This document shows positions 17,539 to 27,087 of a DNA stretch of 64,000 bases, piece by piece. The notes beneath the pieces were generated by a model. That model saw only the letters and a program-made list of their open reading frames with translations, searched no databases and was not told the origin of the DNA. The position numbers and the translations under genes are program-made. Each line of letters starts with the position of its first letter. The stretch's first letter is position 1. Source of the DNA: Aquirhabdus sp. (lineage in GTDB: Bacteria; Pseudomonadota; Gammaproteobacteria; Pseudomonadales; Moraxellaceae); NCBI GenBank assembly GCA_030149815.1, contig JASLHI010000048.1, positions 42,833 to 106,832 of the forward strand, in the 5' to 3' direction.

Positions 17539-18117
17539 TTAATAATCATGATCAAAAAAATTGTCATTTTCTTCTAGTAAGCGATTGCTACGAGCAGTTG
17601 TCGTGTTTTGAGCAGCTTTTGTATTTTCTGCTTTTGGTGGATGTAAAAATAACGCGAAATCATTGATAATTCTTTCTAGCTCAGGTGGATAGGGATATCG
17701 GATCACTCTATATCCAGCTTCCATAAGCATCGTGTCGCGTTCGTTGATTTTTGTTGGGCTACTATTTTGATTTGATTGATTGATTTCGACAATAGAAACG
17801 ACATTGAAGTCTTTATCCAAAATAACAAAATCGACACAGCAACGATTGATTTTATTGCGTGTTACAAGTCCACTGGAATTTAGTAATGCCGATAGTGCGA
17901 CTCGCGGTAGGACAAAGCAGTCGGGAAGTGCTTTACGTAGTTTGAGGAACGTCATTTGTTCGTTCGTTGATAGGAGTGTTTTGGCTTTCTTAATGGGTGC
18001 TTCTTCTTTGTCTTTTCTTTGAAAGGTTGCAACTCTACGGTTTTCTTTATTGGTTGCAGCGGCAATCATCACCATCGCAAGGACTGCGATTACTGCCATA
18101 ATCATTAAGAAGTTCAT
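17539..18117 (-). CDS. DUF2726 domain protein, membrane-anchored
   Basis: Protein of 192 residues. An N-terminal transmembrane helix (about 3-22) is followed by a basic linker and a DUF2726 domain: LLSTNEQMTFLKLRKALPDCFVLPRVAL, then INRCCVDFVILDKDFNVVSIVEIN, ending in AGYRVIRYPYP. The domain has a nuclease-like (restriction-endonuclease fold) appearance, with D in VDFVI and E in VEIN at the positions expected for metal ligands, but catalytic activity has not been shown for the family to my knowledge. AAGGA precedes the ATG. The two neighbouring small genes are on the same strand with loose spacing. Confidence 0.8.
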   Translation of the reverse strand: MNFLMIMAVIAVLAMVMIAAATNKENRRVATFQRKDKEEAPIKKAKTLLSTNEQMTFLKLRKALPDCFVLPRVALSALLNSSGLVTRNKINRCCVDFVILDKDFNVVSIVEINQSNQNSSPTKINERDTMLMEAGYRVIRYPYPPELERIINDFALFLHPPKAENTKAAQNTTTARSNRLLEENDNFFDHDY

Positions 18118-18234
18118 TTTAAGATCCTTCTGTGTTCAATTATTGGAGTATGTTCGGTTATTTTTATGTGCGGTGTACTGATTTATAGAAGCTATTTTCT
18201 CATAAAAATTCAATCATGAGTCACAGAATTATGA

Positions 18235-18576
18235 CTAATGATGCGACTCTCTTTCGACTTTTCGCCCATATTCAATGAGTGCTATTTCATAATCTCTTGG
18301 ATTTTTAAAGTTGTTTTCGGTTGGTGCCGATTTGAGTATTTGATTGAGCTCATCTTGGCGTGTTATGTATTTTTGAGTGTTAATGGCATTACCACAAATG
18401 AGGAGCGCGATGGTTGATAGACCCAATAAGCCCGCAATCCATGCAAACGTATATAGTCGAAAAAAGAAAGGATGTTTCCATCTTAAGTATTGTCCAAACT
18501 CACGAAGCTGTTTGAAAAATAGATAAATCATCCAAAGTGCAATCAATCCTGCAATAACGGCAAATGCGTAATACAT
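18235..18576 (-). CDS. small inner-membrane protein, unknown
   Basis: Protein of 113 residues with two transmembrane helices (roughly 3-22 and 47-68), then a polar C-terminal tail of 45 residues. The start at 18576 is selected for AAGGA 7-8 bases upstream; the frame extends 26 codons further without a ribosome site. I do not recognise the family. Confidence 0.6.
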   Translation of the reverse strand: MYYAFAVIAGLIALWMIYLFFKQLREFGQYLRWKHPFFFRLYTFAWIAGLLGLSTIALLICGNAINTQKYITRQDELNQILKSAPTENNFKNPRDYEIALIEYGRKVERESHH

Positions 18577-18915
18577 GATCGAATCCTTAGATATTCTGAT
18601 TGTCCTTGACAGAGAGTGTAGTACGTTGGTTTCATAATAACAATAACGATACATTTGATCGGAATTACAAACGACGTTCCTCTGAAAAATCTGACGTTTT
18701 ATTTTAGATGGATTAAGAGTACCTAAGTTTTTTGATCTAAATTGGACTTAAAAATAAGCTTTATAGAAATGATTTGAATATTTAATAAACAAATTGAGGT
18801 TTCATCATGTGGAATAGTGTAGAATTCGCCGCCTGTTTAATGGACTAGCTGCTTGATTACATGACGTAATTTTAAAAAGGCAATACATTCAGTTAATTAC
18901 GTTTGGAGTGGTGCG
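18577..18915. other. 339-base intergenic region before the monooxygenase gene
   Basis: No gene is visible. TAGAAT at 18820-18825 followed by a GC-rich discriminator could be a -10 for the monooxygenase gene, but no -35 at proper spacing was found. Confidence 0.45.
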
Positions 18916-20445
18916 ATGGGCAGTTCACATGGGCAGGCATTTGGTCAATCGATTACTGTAATGGATGCATCGGTTATCATTGTTGGTGCTGGATTTAGTG
19001 GTATGGCAATGGCCATTGAATTGCAGAAAGCTGGAATCGACTTTCTGATCCTTGAGAAAGGCAGTGAATTCGGTGGCAACTGGCGTGACAACACTTATCC
19101 TGGTGCTGCGTGCGATGTTCCATCACATATGTACTGCTTGTCTTATGAGCCTTATCGCTGGTCGCGCTCTTATGCTAAACAACCAGAAATTCTCGATTAT
19201 CAAAAATACGTCGCAAAAAAATATCATTTATATCGCGATACGCGCTTTAATTCTGCGGTTGCAAGTGCTGAATACAACGATCAAGAAAACTACTGGACTG
19301 TAACAACCACAACGGGTGAGGTGTATCGTGCTCGTGCGATGGTTTCTGCGCGTGGGAATTTGCATATTCCAACTTATCCAAATATCTCAGGTTTAAACGA
19401 TTTTAAAGGAAATAAGATTCATTCTGCAGAGTGGGATCATTCTGTCGATTTAACTGGTAAACGTATTGCATTGGTGGGTACTGGTGCGAGTGCAATTCAG
19501 GTTGTTCCTGAGTTGGCAAAAGTTGCTGGTCAGTTGACTGTGTTTCAGCGCACTCCAGCGTGGGTATTACCGAAGCTAGACTATCAATATAAAGAAGAAA
19601 CTCAAGATAGACTTGAAAATAAGCCTTTATCACGCTGGTTATATCGCAAACAAATTTATTGGACATTAGAAAGTAGTGCGGCGGGTTTTGTCCTTGATCC
19701 ACGCATTATGAAAATTCCGCAATTACTGGCTCATCAACATTTGCGCGTGGTGAAAAATAAAAAGACTCGTGCCGCCCTGACGCCAAGTTATACGATGGGT
19801 TGTAAGCGTATTTTGATGTCAAACAGCTATTTACAGGCATTTAATCGTCCAAATGTGGCTTTGACTGGCGCAGTTGAATCCATTACAGAAAATAGTGTAG
19901 TTTCGGGTGGTGTTAGCCACGAAGTCGATATTATTGTGTTCTGTACAGGTTTTGACGCAACGAGCCAAGAAGCCCAGTTTAGTATTAAAGGCAAAGGCGG
20001 CTTGGATCTCAGTCAACACTGGGAACAAGGTATGCATGCTTATTTGGGAATTACTACACATAATTTCCCAAATGCCTATTTTATGTCCGGTCCAAATACG
20101 GGGCTTGGACATAACTCGATTATTCTCATGATCGAAGCTCAGGCTCGTTATATCGGTCAAGCATTGAAGTATATGAAAAATCAAGGCATGGATAGCCTTG
20201 AAGTGAAGAAAGAGGATGAAGATCAATTCTGCGAGAAGTTGCATGCTCGGATGGATAAATCAGTCTGGTCTTCAGGTTGTGCAAGCTGGTATCTGGATGC
20301 AAGCGGTAAAAATACGTCAGTTTGGCCAAGCTTTACTTTTGACTATATTTTACGGACTCGTTTGTTTAATCCTGATGTCTATGAGTGTAAAGGTGGCGTA
20401 CCAGAAAGTAAAAACTTACTGAAACGCCTGCTTCAACGCGTCTAA
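18916..20445 (+). CDS. flavin-dependent Baeyer-Villiger-type monooxygenase
   Basis: Cytosolic FAD/NADPH monooxygenase of 509 residues. FAD-binding G24AGFSG29 is near the N-terminus, with LEKGSEFGGNWRDNTYPGAA after it. The type I Baeyer-Villiger fingerprint FxGxxxHxxxWD is intact at F163 to D174. The second Rossmann motif G188TGASA follows for NADPH, and FCTGFD lies in the C-terminal third. Such enzymes insert oxygen next to a ketone to give esters or lactones; the substrate here is unknown. Acinetobacter AlmA (alkane oxidation) is a more distant relative. The start is supported by GGAG 8 bases upstream. It is convergent with a dioxygenase-like gene. Confidence 0.92.
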   Translation: MGSSHGQAFGQSITVMDASVIIVGAGFSGMAMAIELQKAGIDFLILEKGSEFGGNWRDNTYPGAACDVPSHMYCLSYEPYRWSRSYAKQPEILDYQKYVAKKYHLYRDTRFNSAVASAEYNDQENYWTVTTTTGEVYRARAMVSARGNLHIPTYPNISGLNDFKGNKIHSAEWDHSVDLTGKRIALVGTGASAIQVVPELAKVAGQLTVFQRTPAWVLPKLDYQYKEETQDRLENKPLSRWLYRKQIYWTLESSAAGFVLDPRIMKIPQLLAHQHLRVVKNKKTRAALTPSYTMGCKRILMSNSYLQAFNRPNVALTGAVESITENSVVSGGVSHEVDIIVFCTGFDATSQEAQFSIKGKGGLDLSQHWEQGMHAYLGITTHNFPNAYFMSGPNTGLGHNSIILMIEAQARYIGQALKYMKNQGMDSLEVKKEDEDQFCEKLHARMDKSVWSSGCASWYLDASGKNTSVWPSFTFDYILRTRLFNPDVYECKGGVPESKNLLKRLLQRV

Positions 20446-20487
20446 GTTCCTCAATCATATAGCACCCAATGTCGTGGATGTTGAGTG

Positions 20488-21333
20488 CTATATCGCAAGT
20501 CCAACAGTCAGTGTTGATGTATAACCCGTAGAATTATTCCCAGTCATTGTCGCCATTTGATATGTGACGCCATCACTAAAAACCATATCTGTTGCATAAC
20601 TAATTTTTGCTAGATTTGTCACGCTCGCGCTATATGCTGCATCGGTATACACCTGATTGAGTATGGCTAATGGGAATGTAAACTGCGATGTTTTAATTGC
20701 ATTTGTTGCGACTGTTGCTTGAGTTAGGCTCGGGTAGACTTCGAAATGTACATGAGTCATGCGACCACTATAACATCCCGGAAAAATTGTCTCGAAAGTC
20801 ACATAGCCATCTGCATCAGCCGCTTGTACGCCTCGTAAGAAGCAATACAACGAGTACTCACCACCTGCTGTGCAATGCCACAGATAGACCACATAACCAG
20901 CAAGCGAAGCGCAGCTTGAGTTTGTGTTGACCAATTTTAACTTGATCGTGAGCGGAACTCCTGTTGCTGTGCTTGTTGTTGTTAGGCTGGGCTTAATATT
21001 ACTGCGGACAATTCCCGTTAAGATAAGTGCATTCACTATACGGCCATTGACGGAATTGGTGCCATCACCTGGATAAGGACCACCAGTTTCAGTAGGAATA
21101 ACAGAGCAAGAGGATGTACTGGTTGATGATGAAGTCGTACTGGTGCTTGTGGATGTATCAGACGTTGTTGCGCTGCTTGTTGATGTTGTGCTGTCACTTC
21201 CACCACATCCCATTAAGGCAAGAGGGGCGATACTTAAACCTGCGACAACTCTTAATGTCTGTCTACGGCTAGTTTGTTGAATCAATAGTTTTTCGAGGTC
21301 GTGCTGTAATCCATGTTTGTGCTGCATTTCCAT
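20488..21333 (-). CDS. exported intradiol-dioxygenase-like lipoprotein
   Basis: Protein of 281 residues. The N-terminus has a twin-arginine motif (SRRQTL, R23 R24), a hydrophobic core and a lipobox (LMGC, Cys43), so a Tat-exported lipoprotein is predicted. A Ser/Thr-only linker (about 46-76) precedes an intradiol ring-cleavage dioxygenase domain: TETGGPYPGDG, YVVYLWHC, GGEYS, and FPGCYSGRMTHVHF. Candidate Fe(III) ligands are Y160, Y188, H194 and H196, the full two-Tyr two-His set. Extracytoplasmic members of this superfamily are known but few have defined substrates; classical catechol dioxygenases are cytosolic. A folded iron-loaded enzyme would explain Tat export. Confidence 0.88.
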   Translation of the reverse strand: MEMQHKHGLQHDLEKLLIQQTSRRQTLRVVAGLSIAPLALMGCGGSDSTTSTSSATTSDTSTSTSTTSSSTSTSSCSVIPTETGGPYPGDGTNSVNGRIVNALILTGIVRSNIKPSLTTTSTATGVPLTIKLKLVNTNSSCASLAGYVVYLWHCTAGGEYSLYCFLRGVQAADADGYVTFETIFPGCYSGRMTHVHFEVYPSLTQATVATNAIKTSQFTFPLAILNQVYTDAAYSASVTNLAKISYATDMVFSDGVTYQMATMTGNNSTGYTSTLTVGLAI

Positions 21334-21471
21334 TCTGCTTCAAATCTGTTGAGATGAAGCATTGTTTACTTAAATTGTGAATATAAATGAAAGAGCATGT
21401 AACTATAAGAATGACACGGCTTCAGTACTATTTTCATTTGAAAATAGTACTGAGCGATTCACTGGACGGAT

Positions 21472-22629
21472 TTATTCAACTTCATTAAGAATGATTCGAC
21501 CTTCTTCAATCCAATCAATCAAGAAATCAAAATCATCCGCGCTGACATCGTTGTTTGATAGTACCAGTCCATCAGCGATTTTTTGAGCAATCTTTGCTTG
21601 AGCACTTGGCACTTCGACAATCTCTCCGTTCCACCAGAATTCTAGTTCATCGTTCTTTTGCAAATAAACTAATCGTCCAGCAGGTTCGCGTTGGATTGTC
21701 GCTTCGGAGTTCAGTGCACTTTTTAATTCACTACGCGCGATACCAAAACCTTCAGGCAGATTTTCTGCATCGCGGGATTCGCTGAGTAGCGGCATGATTG
21801 CATCGTTAAAGCATTCGGGATCACTGAGTGTTTCTTGTAAAGATTCAATCAATTGTAGACGTAACTGTTCTAGTTCTTCTCGACTGATTAAGCCTGCTGA
21901 ATTGGCTTTGTTACGATGATCTGTTAACGGAATTTGGAAGGCTGGTTGCCCAATCGCATAATCGACAGTACGTTCTAATAGCTGTGCGGCATTTGGCATG
22001 CGGAAGCCAAATGAATAAGTCAGGCAGTCTTCTTCTGCAACGCCATAATGTGCAAGTTTAGGCGGTACATAAAGGATGTCGCCAACGTCTAAAATTTCAT
22101 CAAAAAAGATTTCGCCCATATCTGGAAGTAAGCGTAAAGGTTGGTTAGGAATGAGCGGAGTATTGCTGTCGCACCATTGACCCAGTTGCCAGCGACGACG
22201 ACCAAAACCTTGGACGAGGAAGACATCGTATTGATCAAAATGACGACCGACTGAGCCACCTTGTGGTGCATAGGACACCATGACATCATCGCGTCGCCAT
22301 TGTGGAATAAAGTCAAAGAGCTGCCAGAGATTTGCGACATCTAGTGACCAATGATCAACTGCTTGTACAAGTAATGTATGCAGGGGAGGGAGGTTCTTTA
22401 GGTCATTGGTGACAAAAGGAGATTTCTTGACGCGCCATTGTTCTGCATTTTTTGGATTTTGCATGAGTAGGCGTGCTTGGACATCTTCTTCAAGTGCAAG
22501 TTCTTTGATGTCAGTAGGTTCTAATAAACCTGCGATTTGTGGCATGGCATTTTTAATGAGTAATGGTTTCTTTTGCCAGTATTCATTTAAAAATGTATCA
22601 ATGGAGATATCGCCAAGAATATGAGTCAT
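21472..22629 (-). CDS. roxA: ribosomal protein uL16 arginine hydroxylase (RoxA/YcfD)
   Basis: JmjC/cupin 2-oxoglutarate and Fe(II) dependent oxygenase of 385 residues. E. coli YcfD (RoxA) hydroxylates an arginine of ribosomal protein L16. Metal ligands H130-x-D132 (in GRHFDQYD) and H194 (in KLAHYG) are present, and GFGRRRWQLG follows as in YcfD. The N-terminus FLNEYWQKKPLLIK is the family hallmark. A winged-helix C-terminal domain of about 170 residues is expected. It appears monocistronic. Length is similar to the E. coli protein (373). Confidence 0.94.
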   Translation of the reverse strand: MTHILGDISIDTFLNEYWQKKPLLIKNAMPQIAGLLEPTDIKELALEEDVQARLLMQNPKNAEQWRVKKSPFVTNDLKNLPPLHTLLVQAVDHWSLDVANLWQLFDFIPQWRRDDVMVSYAPQGGSVGRHFDQYDVFLVQGFGRRRWQLGQWCDSNTPLIPNQPLRLLPDMGEIFFDEILDVGDILYVPPKLAHYGVAEEDCLTYSFGFRMPNAAQLLERTVDYAIGQPAFQIPLTDHRNKANSAGLISREELEQLRLQLIESLQETLSDPECFNDAIMPLLSESRDAENLPEGFGIARSELKSALNSEATIQREPAGRLVYLQKNDELEFWWNGEIVEVPSAQAKIAQKIADGLVLSNNDVSADDFDFLIDWIEEGRIILNEVE

Positions 22630-22866
22630 GTTGTTGCTTTAACAGTTAATAAGTTGTGTGCATTATATACTAACCAACATACTTCATTTTGAATGGACGT
22701 CTTCTAAGACGTAGATATTTAGTTTAAATGGTTTGTTTCATGTAACTTATGGTTGTTTATATTTTAGACTCCATCCAATTTTTCTATCGGTATTGGATGA
22801 AGTTAATGTGTAGACAAAAAGTCTGGCGTTAAGACTGAAATGGCACTTTGATTAGATCTCGGTGCT

Positions 22867-23301
22867 CTATTGCTGCGCTTTGTAATGCAGAACTTCTAAG
22901 CAAACATCACGATTATCATCTTCCTTTTCCTTTAAAGTATTCACGCGAGCATTGTTGTAGATTTTCATGTAGTCTGAATCCGTATGCATAGCTTGAACTG
23001 CCGCTACAGGATTTTTGATGGATGGCAGCATGTGCGTAATGAGGTTGTTGTAACCTTTGCTGAAGTTTTTATTATTATTTGTGCCGAGGATTTTTGGGCA
23101 AATTTCATTTAAAACGTCTATTGTTGCAATCTCTTCTTGTGATGTGCCTTGACCTTGATCGCTTTCAACTTCAACTTGGGCTTTGCTGTCAGATGTTTTG
23201 CTGGTGGCTGCGTAGCTGCTTGTGATCAGGAGCAAAGAAAGACATGTTGCGCTTAGGATCTTCGTTGTAAGATGAAAATGATTCATATGGATACTCTTCA
23301 T
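22867..23301 (-). CDS. small secreted protein, MCR_0457-like
   Basis: Protein of 144 residues with a signal peptide (SATCLSLLLITSSYA). The mature part has a Gln/Ser/Asp-rich stretch and then VLNEICPKILG and a late DVCLEVLHY; these two cysteines could form a disulphide. The arrangement resembles the small secreted MCR_0457 family of Moraxella and Acinetobacter, judged from memory of the pattern only. The start may be the first ATG (23301) or the sixth codon (23286). No operon partner is seen. Function unknown. Confidence 0.65.
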   Translation of the reverse strand: MKSIHMNHFHLTTKILSATCLSLLLITSSYAATSKTSDSKAQVEVESDQGQGTSQEEIATIDVLNEICPKILGTNNNKNFSKGYNNLITHMLPSIKNPVAAVQAMHTDSDYMKIYNNARVNTLKEKEDDNRDVCLEVLHYKAQQ

Positions 23302-23497
23302 ACTGTTACTCTGTCATCAGTTGTATTTAATGTGTGTGCATATTATGCGGGACTGGCTGGCGGGATTTTAGGTGTTTTTAAAAGATGATTTACATGAGTT
23401 TTGTACAAGTCATTGATTTGAGGAATTGATTTTTTTATCGAGCATTAAGTCTTAATATACTTGGTTTTGGTGATGATTGTTGATTTGAGAGTGCGAA

Positions 23498-24322
23498 TTG
23501 AAAATATTAGTGAGTAATGATGATGGTGTATTGGCACCAGGTTTGTTGGCATTAGTCACTGCTTTATCTACGATTGCTGAAGTGACTGTTGTTGCGCCAG
23601 AATCAGAGCGAAGTGGAGCATCAAGTGCGTTGACATTAGATCGACCGTTACATCCTGTTCAGTTGTCGAATGGTTTTTGGGCGGTGAATGGCTTTCCTGC
23701 GGATTGCGTCTATGTCGGTTTGAATGGCTTGTTCCAAGAGTCTTTCGATCTTGTGATTAGCGGGATCAACTCTGGTGCAAATATGGGCGACGATGTTCTG
23801 TATTCAGGAACAATTGGCGCTGCATTTGAAGGGCGTGGGCTTGTACTTCCTGCGATTGCCGTATCTCTTGCTGGTGTTCACGCGAAGCAGTATCGAGATG
23901 CATCACATTTTAAAGTTGCAGCGGAGTGGGTTCGAGATTTTGTAAAAAATGGAGTTCCTCGACTGCCTGCGGGGCATATTTTAAATATTAATATTCCCGA
24001 TGTGGCTGAGTTGTCTGGAGTTGAAGTCACACGTATGGGAGTGAGAGATGTCTCTCAGCCTGTTTATAGTGAGATTGATCCGCGTGGTCGCAAAATGTAT
24101 TGGGTCGGAAAGTCTGGTGATCCATTAGGGCAAGAGCACATTATCAATGACTCCGCATTACATCCATTGAATAACCAATTTGAAGCGGATGCAACAGTGC
24201 AATTTCGTACAGATTTTGCAGCGTTAAATGATGATTTTGTGAGTATTACACCAATTCGTCTCGATGCAACTGGCTATTCTACGCTGGTCGGTTTAAAAGA
24301 GACTTTGTTTTTGCGCGATTGA
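23498..24322 (+). CDS. surE: 5'/3'-nucleotidase SurE
   Basis: Metal-dependent nucleoside monophosphate phosphatase of 274 residues. All four metal ligands are in their usual places: D8 and D9 in VSNDDG, S39 in SERSGASS, and N91 in GINSGANMGDD. The start is TTG at 23498, giving MKILVSNDDG, with GAGAG 7 bases upstream; a TTG start gives low initiation. It precedes nlpD, the usual SurE neighbourhood (surE-pcm-nlpD-rpoS in E. coli), here without pcm. Confidence 0.95.
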   Translation: MKILVSNDDGVLAPGLLALVTALSTIAEVTVVAPESERSGASSALTLDRPLHPVQLSNGFWAVNGFPADCVYVGLNGLFQESFDLVISGINSGANMGDDVLYSGTIGAAFEGRGLVLPAIAVSLAGVHAKQYRDASHFKVAAEWVRDFVKNGVPRLPAGHILNINIPDVAELSGVEVTRMGVRDVSQPVYSEIDPRGRKMYWVGKSGDPLGQEHIINDSALHPLNNQFEADATVQFRTDFAALNDDFVSITPIRLDATGYSTLVGLKETLFLRD

Positions 24323-24407
24323 TTTTAGCGTTATTGATGTTGATCAAGTGACTTTCAGAGTTTTGAACAAGAAGTCACTCATTAAACACCAAGAAGAGGA
24401 TGAGCGA

Positions 24408-25238
24408 TTGTCGTATTTTAGTACCCCAACACCTGTAGCGAAATTGAAGATAAAGCCATTATGGATTTCTACAGTTGCGATGAGTTCATTCATTGTCGTG
24501 ACTGCAAACTTCGTAGGATGTGCTTCCGCACCGACGGTTCGCCCCGTTCGAGTAGTGAGCAATGTTGCAGTGCCGACGTATTATGTGGTTAAGTCTGGCG
24601 ATAGTTTAAGCAAAATCGCGCTACGCTATAATCTGGATTATCGTGATATTGCGCGTATGAACCAGATTGGCAATGACTATGTAATTCAAGTCGGTCAACG
24701 ATTACGTTTGGTGGGTGGTGCTGGGCCGAGTGCGCAACCAGCTGCAATACCAGCAGAACAACCTTTGACTGCAAAGCCTTTAGGGAATCCAACCAGCGCT
24801 CCTCAAACAAATACGGTATCAGTTAATCCTGTCTCTGCACCATTGTCCAGCCAAGCCAATGCAGCTTATGGAAACTCATGGCGCTGGCCAACCGACAATG
24901 CGATTTCACAAGATTTTGATTTGAAAAAACAAATTAAAGGAATTCGCTTTACAGGGACTGCAGGTGATTCTGTTCGTGCTGCGGCAGATGGAACCGTGAT
25001 TTATGCGAGTAATGGTCTGCCAGAGTATGGCAATCTCATCTTGATTCAGCATGCGAGTGGTTATATCACGGCATATGCACATAATCAGCGTTTACTTGTT
25101 CAAGAGAAAGCAAGGGTGACTGCGGGGCAGCAAATTGCAGAGATGGGTTCTACAGGAGCGACTCAAGTGATGCTAGAGTTCCAAGTCCGACTGAATGGTA
25201 AGCCTATGAATCCTCGTTTGGTGCTGCCGAAAAAGTAA
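24408..25238 (+). CDS. nlpD: NlpD-like lipoprotein: LysM plus degenerate M23 domain
   Basis: Envelope protein of 276 residues from TTG 24408. That start is chosen because GAGGA (24396-24400) lies 7 bases before it; an in-frame GTG at 24348 lacks a site. The lipobox is NFVGC. A LysM domain (YYVVKSGDSLSKIALRYN, about 57-101) binds glycan. The C-terminal LytM domain has lost its zinc ligands: KGIRF replaces HxxxD and MLEFQV replaces HxHFxV. That is the hallmark of NlpD/EnvC-type amidase activators, so it probably activates an AmiC-like amidase in cell separation. It lies 85 bases after surE. Confidence 0.88.
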   Translation: MSYFSTPTPVAKLKIKPLWISTVAMSSFIVVTANFVGCASAPTVRPVRVVSNVAVPTYYVVKSGDSLSKIALRYNLDYRDIARMNQIGNDYVIQVGQRLRLVGGAGPSAQPAAIPAEQPLTAKPLGNPTSAPQTNTVSVNPVSAPLSSQANAAYGNSWRWPTDNAISQDFDLKKQIKGIRFTGTAGDSVRAAADGTVIYASNGLPEYGNLILIQHASGYITAYAHNQRLLVQEKARVTAGQQIAEMGSTGATQVMLEFQVRLNGKPMNPRLVLPKK

Positions 25239-25358
25239 TTGGATTAGTCTATACATCATCGCCAGTCTAAACTTTTATTTTAGTCAATCCATAGTGGCTA
25301 ATCTCAACTATAATGAGAGTCATTCCATATAAGGTTTTATGAGTTGGATACTTAAAAT

Positions 25359-26264
25359 ATGCTAGACAGTTTACGCAGCATGGCGATTTTTGTCAGTGTC
25401 GTGGACAAGGGGTCGTTTAGTGGTGCTGCCCGAGCGTTAGGGATCACGACCAGTGCAGTCAGTCAGCAAATTCGTATTTTAGAGAGCGAAGTGGGTACAA
25501 TTTTGCTCCACCGCTCAACGCGAAAGCTAAGTTTGACGGAGGCTGGTAGTGTCTTCTATCAAAGCTGTAATGAGATGGTACAAGCTGCGAAGCAGGGACG
25601 TGTACGAATTAATGAACTACGTGACGAACTCGTAGGTGATTTACGCATCGCAACCACGCCAGAGCTTGGTTTAAATCATATTCTGCCTGCGTTATCAGGT
25701 TGGTTACAGGCACATCCTGGTCTCACTGTACATTTTGAAGCGGATAATCGTTATATCGATTTGATTGAAGAGCGTATAGACATTGCGATACGTCTAAGCG
25801 CAGGATTGGCGGATTCTACGCTGATTGCACGACCGATGGCGCGAGCACGTCTTGTGCTATGTGCATCACCTGAATATCTGAAAAATCATCCTCCGATCAA
25901 CACACCCGCTGACTTAGAGCAACACGAAAGTATTGGTTTAACATTAAACAAAGAGCCACAAGAGCGTCATTTGCGTCACCGCGTGACTGGGGAGATGGTT
26001 CATGTGCGCATGAAGTCGCGTATTCAAACGAACAATGTTTTTCTGATGCGCTCGTTTGTTGCGAATGGTCATGGTGTAGGGGCCTTAATGTCCGTTGATA
26101 TGCCGCAGGCATTTATTGATGGTGGGTTAATTGAAATTTTACCTGATTGGGAACTACCAGCTTATACCTTGTATGCGATTACATTGCGTCGCGAACAACC
26201 GCTTAAAGTCGTTCGCTGTATTGAAACTTTAATGCAGTATTTTAGTCAGATGCCATTGATTTAG
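25359..26264 (+). CDS. LysR-family transcriptional regulator
   Basis: DNA-binding regulator of 301 residues. The winged helix-turn-helix spans about 1-60 (MAIFVSVVDKGSFSGAARALG, with TTSAVSQQIRILE as the recognition part), followed by a linker helix and a periplasmic-binding-protein-like effector domain. It resembles the DmlR/AaeR-like group with ERIDIAIRLSAGLADSTLIARP. Neighbours on both sides are in the same direction, so the usual divergent target is missing and the regulon cannot be guessed. Confidence 0.92.
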   Translation: MLDSLRSMAIFVSVVDKGSFSGAARALGITTSAVSQQIRILESEVGTILLHRSTRKLSLTEAGSVFYQSCNEMVQAAKQGRVRINELRDELVGDLRIATTPELGLNHILPALSGWLQAHPGLTVHFEADNRYIDLIEERIDIAIRLSAGLADSTLIARPMARARLVLCASPEYLKNHPPINTPADLEQHESIGLTLNKEPQERHLRHRVTGEMVHVRMKSRIQTNNVFLMRSFVANGHGVGALMSVDMPQAFIDGGLIEILPDWELPAYTLYAITLRREQPLKVVRCIETLMQYFSQMPLI

Positions 26265-26303
26265 TGGATATAAAAACGGCAGATAATTAGGAATATTATT
26301 TTC

Positions 26304-27023
26304 ATGAAAGGATTTCAGAGTATTCATGAGCGTGCTATAGCACGTAAAGGTGGCGAAGCTGCGCTGCAAGAGTTATTGCCTCGAGTGTTGTCTCGTGACG
26401 AAATTGTCGCCATTCCTGATTCACGTTTTTTATCAATGATGGCAAAAGGAATCAATCAGGCTGGTTTTCATTGGCAAGTGATTGAAAATAAATGGCCTCA
26501 GTTTGAAGAGGCTTTTTTTGGTTTTGATGTCGAGAAATTGGCGTTTTTATCTGATCAAGCATGGGATGCTTATCTGACTGATGCTCGTGTGGTTCGTAAT
26601 TGGCAGAAAATTGAAGCGGTTTATAAAAACGCAATTTTCATGCGTGAGCTTGCGCAAAAACATGGCAGTGCAGCGCGTTTCTTTGCAGATTGGGATCCAG
26701 ATGATCAGTTTGGATTGACTCAATATTTGAAGAAAAATGGCAGTCGTCTGGGTGGCATGACAGGGATGCTTTTTTTACGACGTATGGGCAAAGATATTTA
26801 TTTATTGAGCCGCGATGTGGTGTTGGCTTTGCAACATGCAGGGTTAGAAATCGCTGATCAACCGACCAGTTTGAAAGATCTTAAAGCGATTCAGTCTTGT
26901 TTCACTCAGTGGCATCAGGAAACCGATATTCCGTACAGCCATTTAAGTAAGATTGCGGCATATTCGGTCGGGGAGAATTATGCGACAGATTATATTTTAG
27001 AACGAATGCATCAAGATCAGTAA
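26304..27023 (+). CDS. DNA-3-methyladenine glycosylase I family protein
   Basis: Protein of 239 residues related to the TagI (adenine_glyco) family, which removes 3-methyladenine in base-excision repair. Supporting segments are SMMAKGINQAGFHWQVIENKWPQFEEAF, then VVRNWQKIEAVYKNA and the later GGMTGMLFLRRMGKDIYLLS. The classic TagI zinc residues (Cys4, His17 and the C-terminal His-x3-Cys) are not evident, so it belongs to the divergent long group whose activity is less certain. The gene follows the LysR regulator after 39 bases. Confidence 0.78.
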   Translation: MKGFQSIHERAIARKGGEAALQELLPRVLSRDEIVAIPDSRFLSMMAKGINQAGFHWQVIENKWPQFEEAFFGFDVEKLAFLSDQAWDAYLTDARVVRNWQKIEAVYKNAIFMRELAQKHGSAARFFADWDPDDQFGLTQYLKKNGSRLGGMTGMLFLRRMGKDIYLLSRDVVLALQHAGLEIADQPTSLKDLKAIQSCFTQWHQETDIPYSHLSKIAAYSVGENYATDYILERMHQDQ

Positions 27024-27087
27024 ATTAAAAATAATTATTTTATATCAATGCTTAATAAAAATATCGATTAGAAAATGGAATATCTTC

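Noticed and set aside
20457..20493. 9-bp inverted repeat ATATAGCAC/GTGCTATAT at the convergent monooxygenase/dioxygenase ends
   Set aside because: The loop is 19 bases, there is no T-tract, and it overlaps the dioxygenase stop; not supportable as a terminator.
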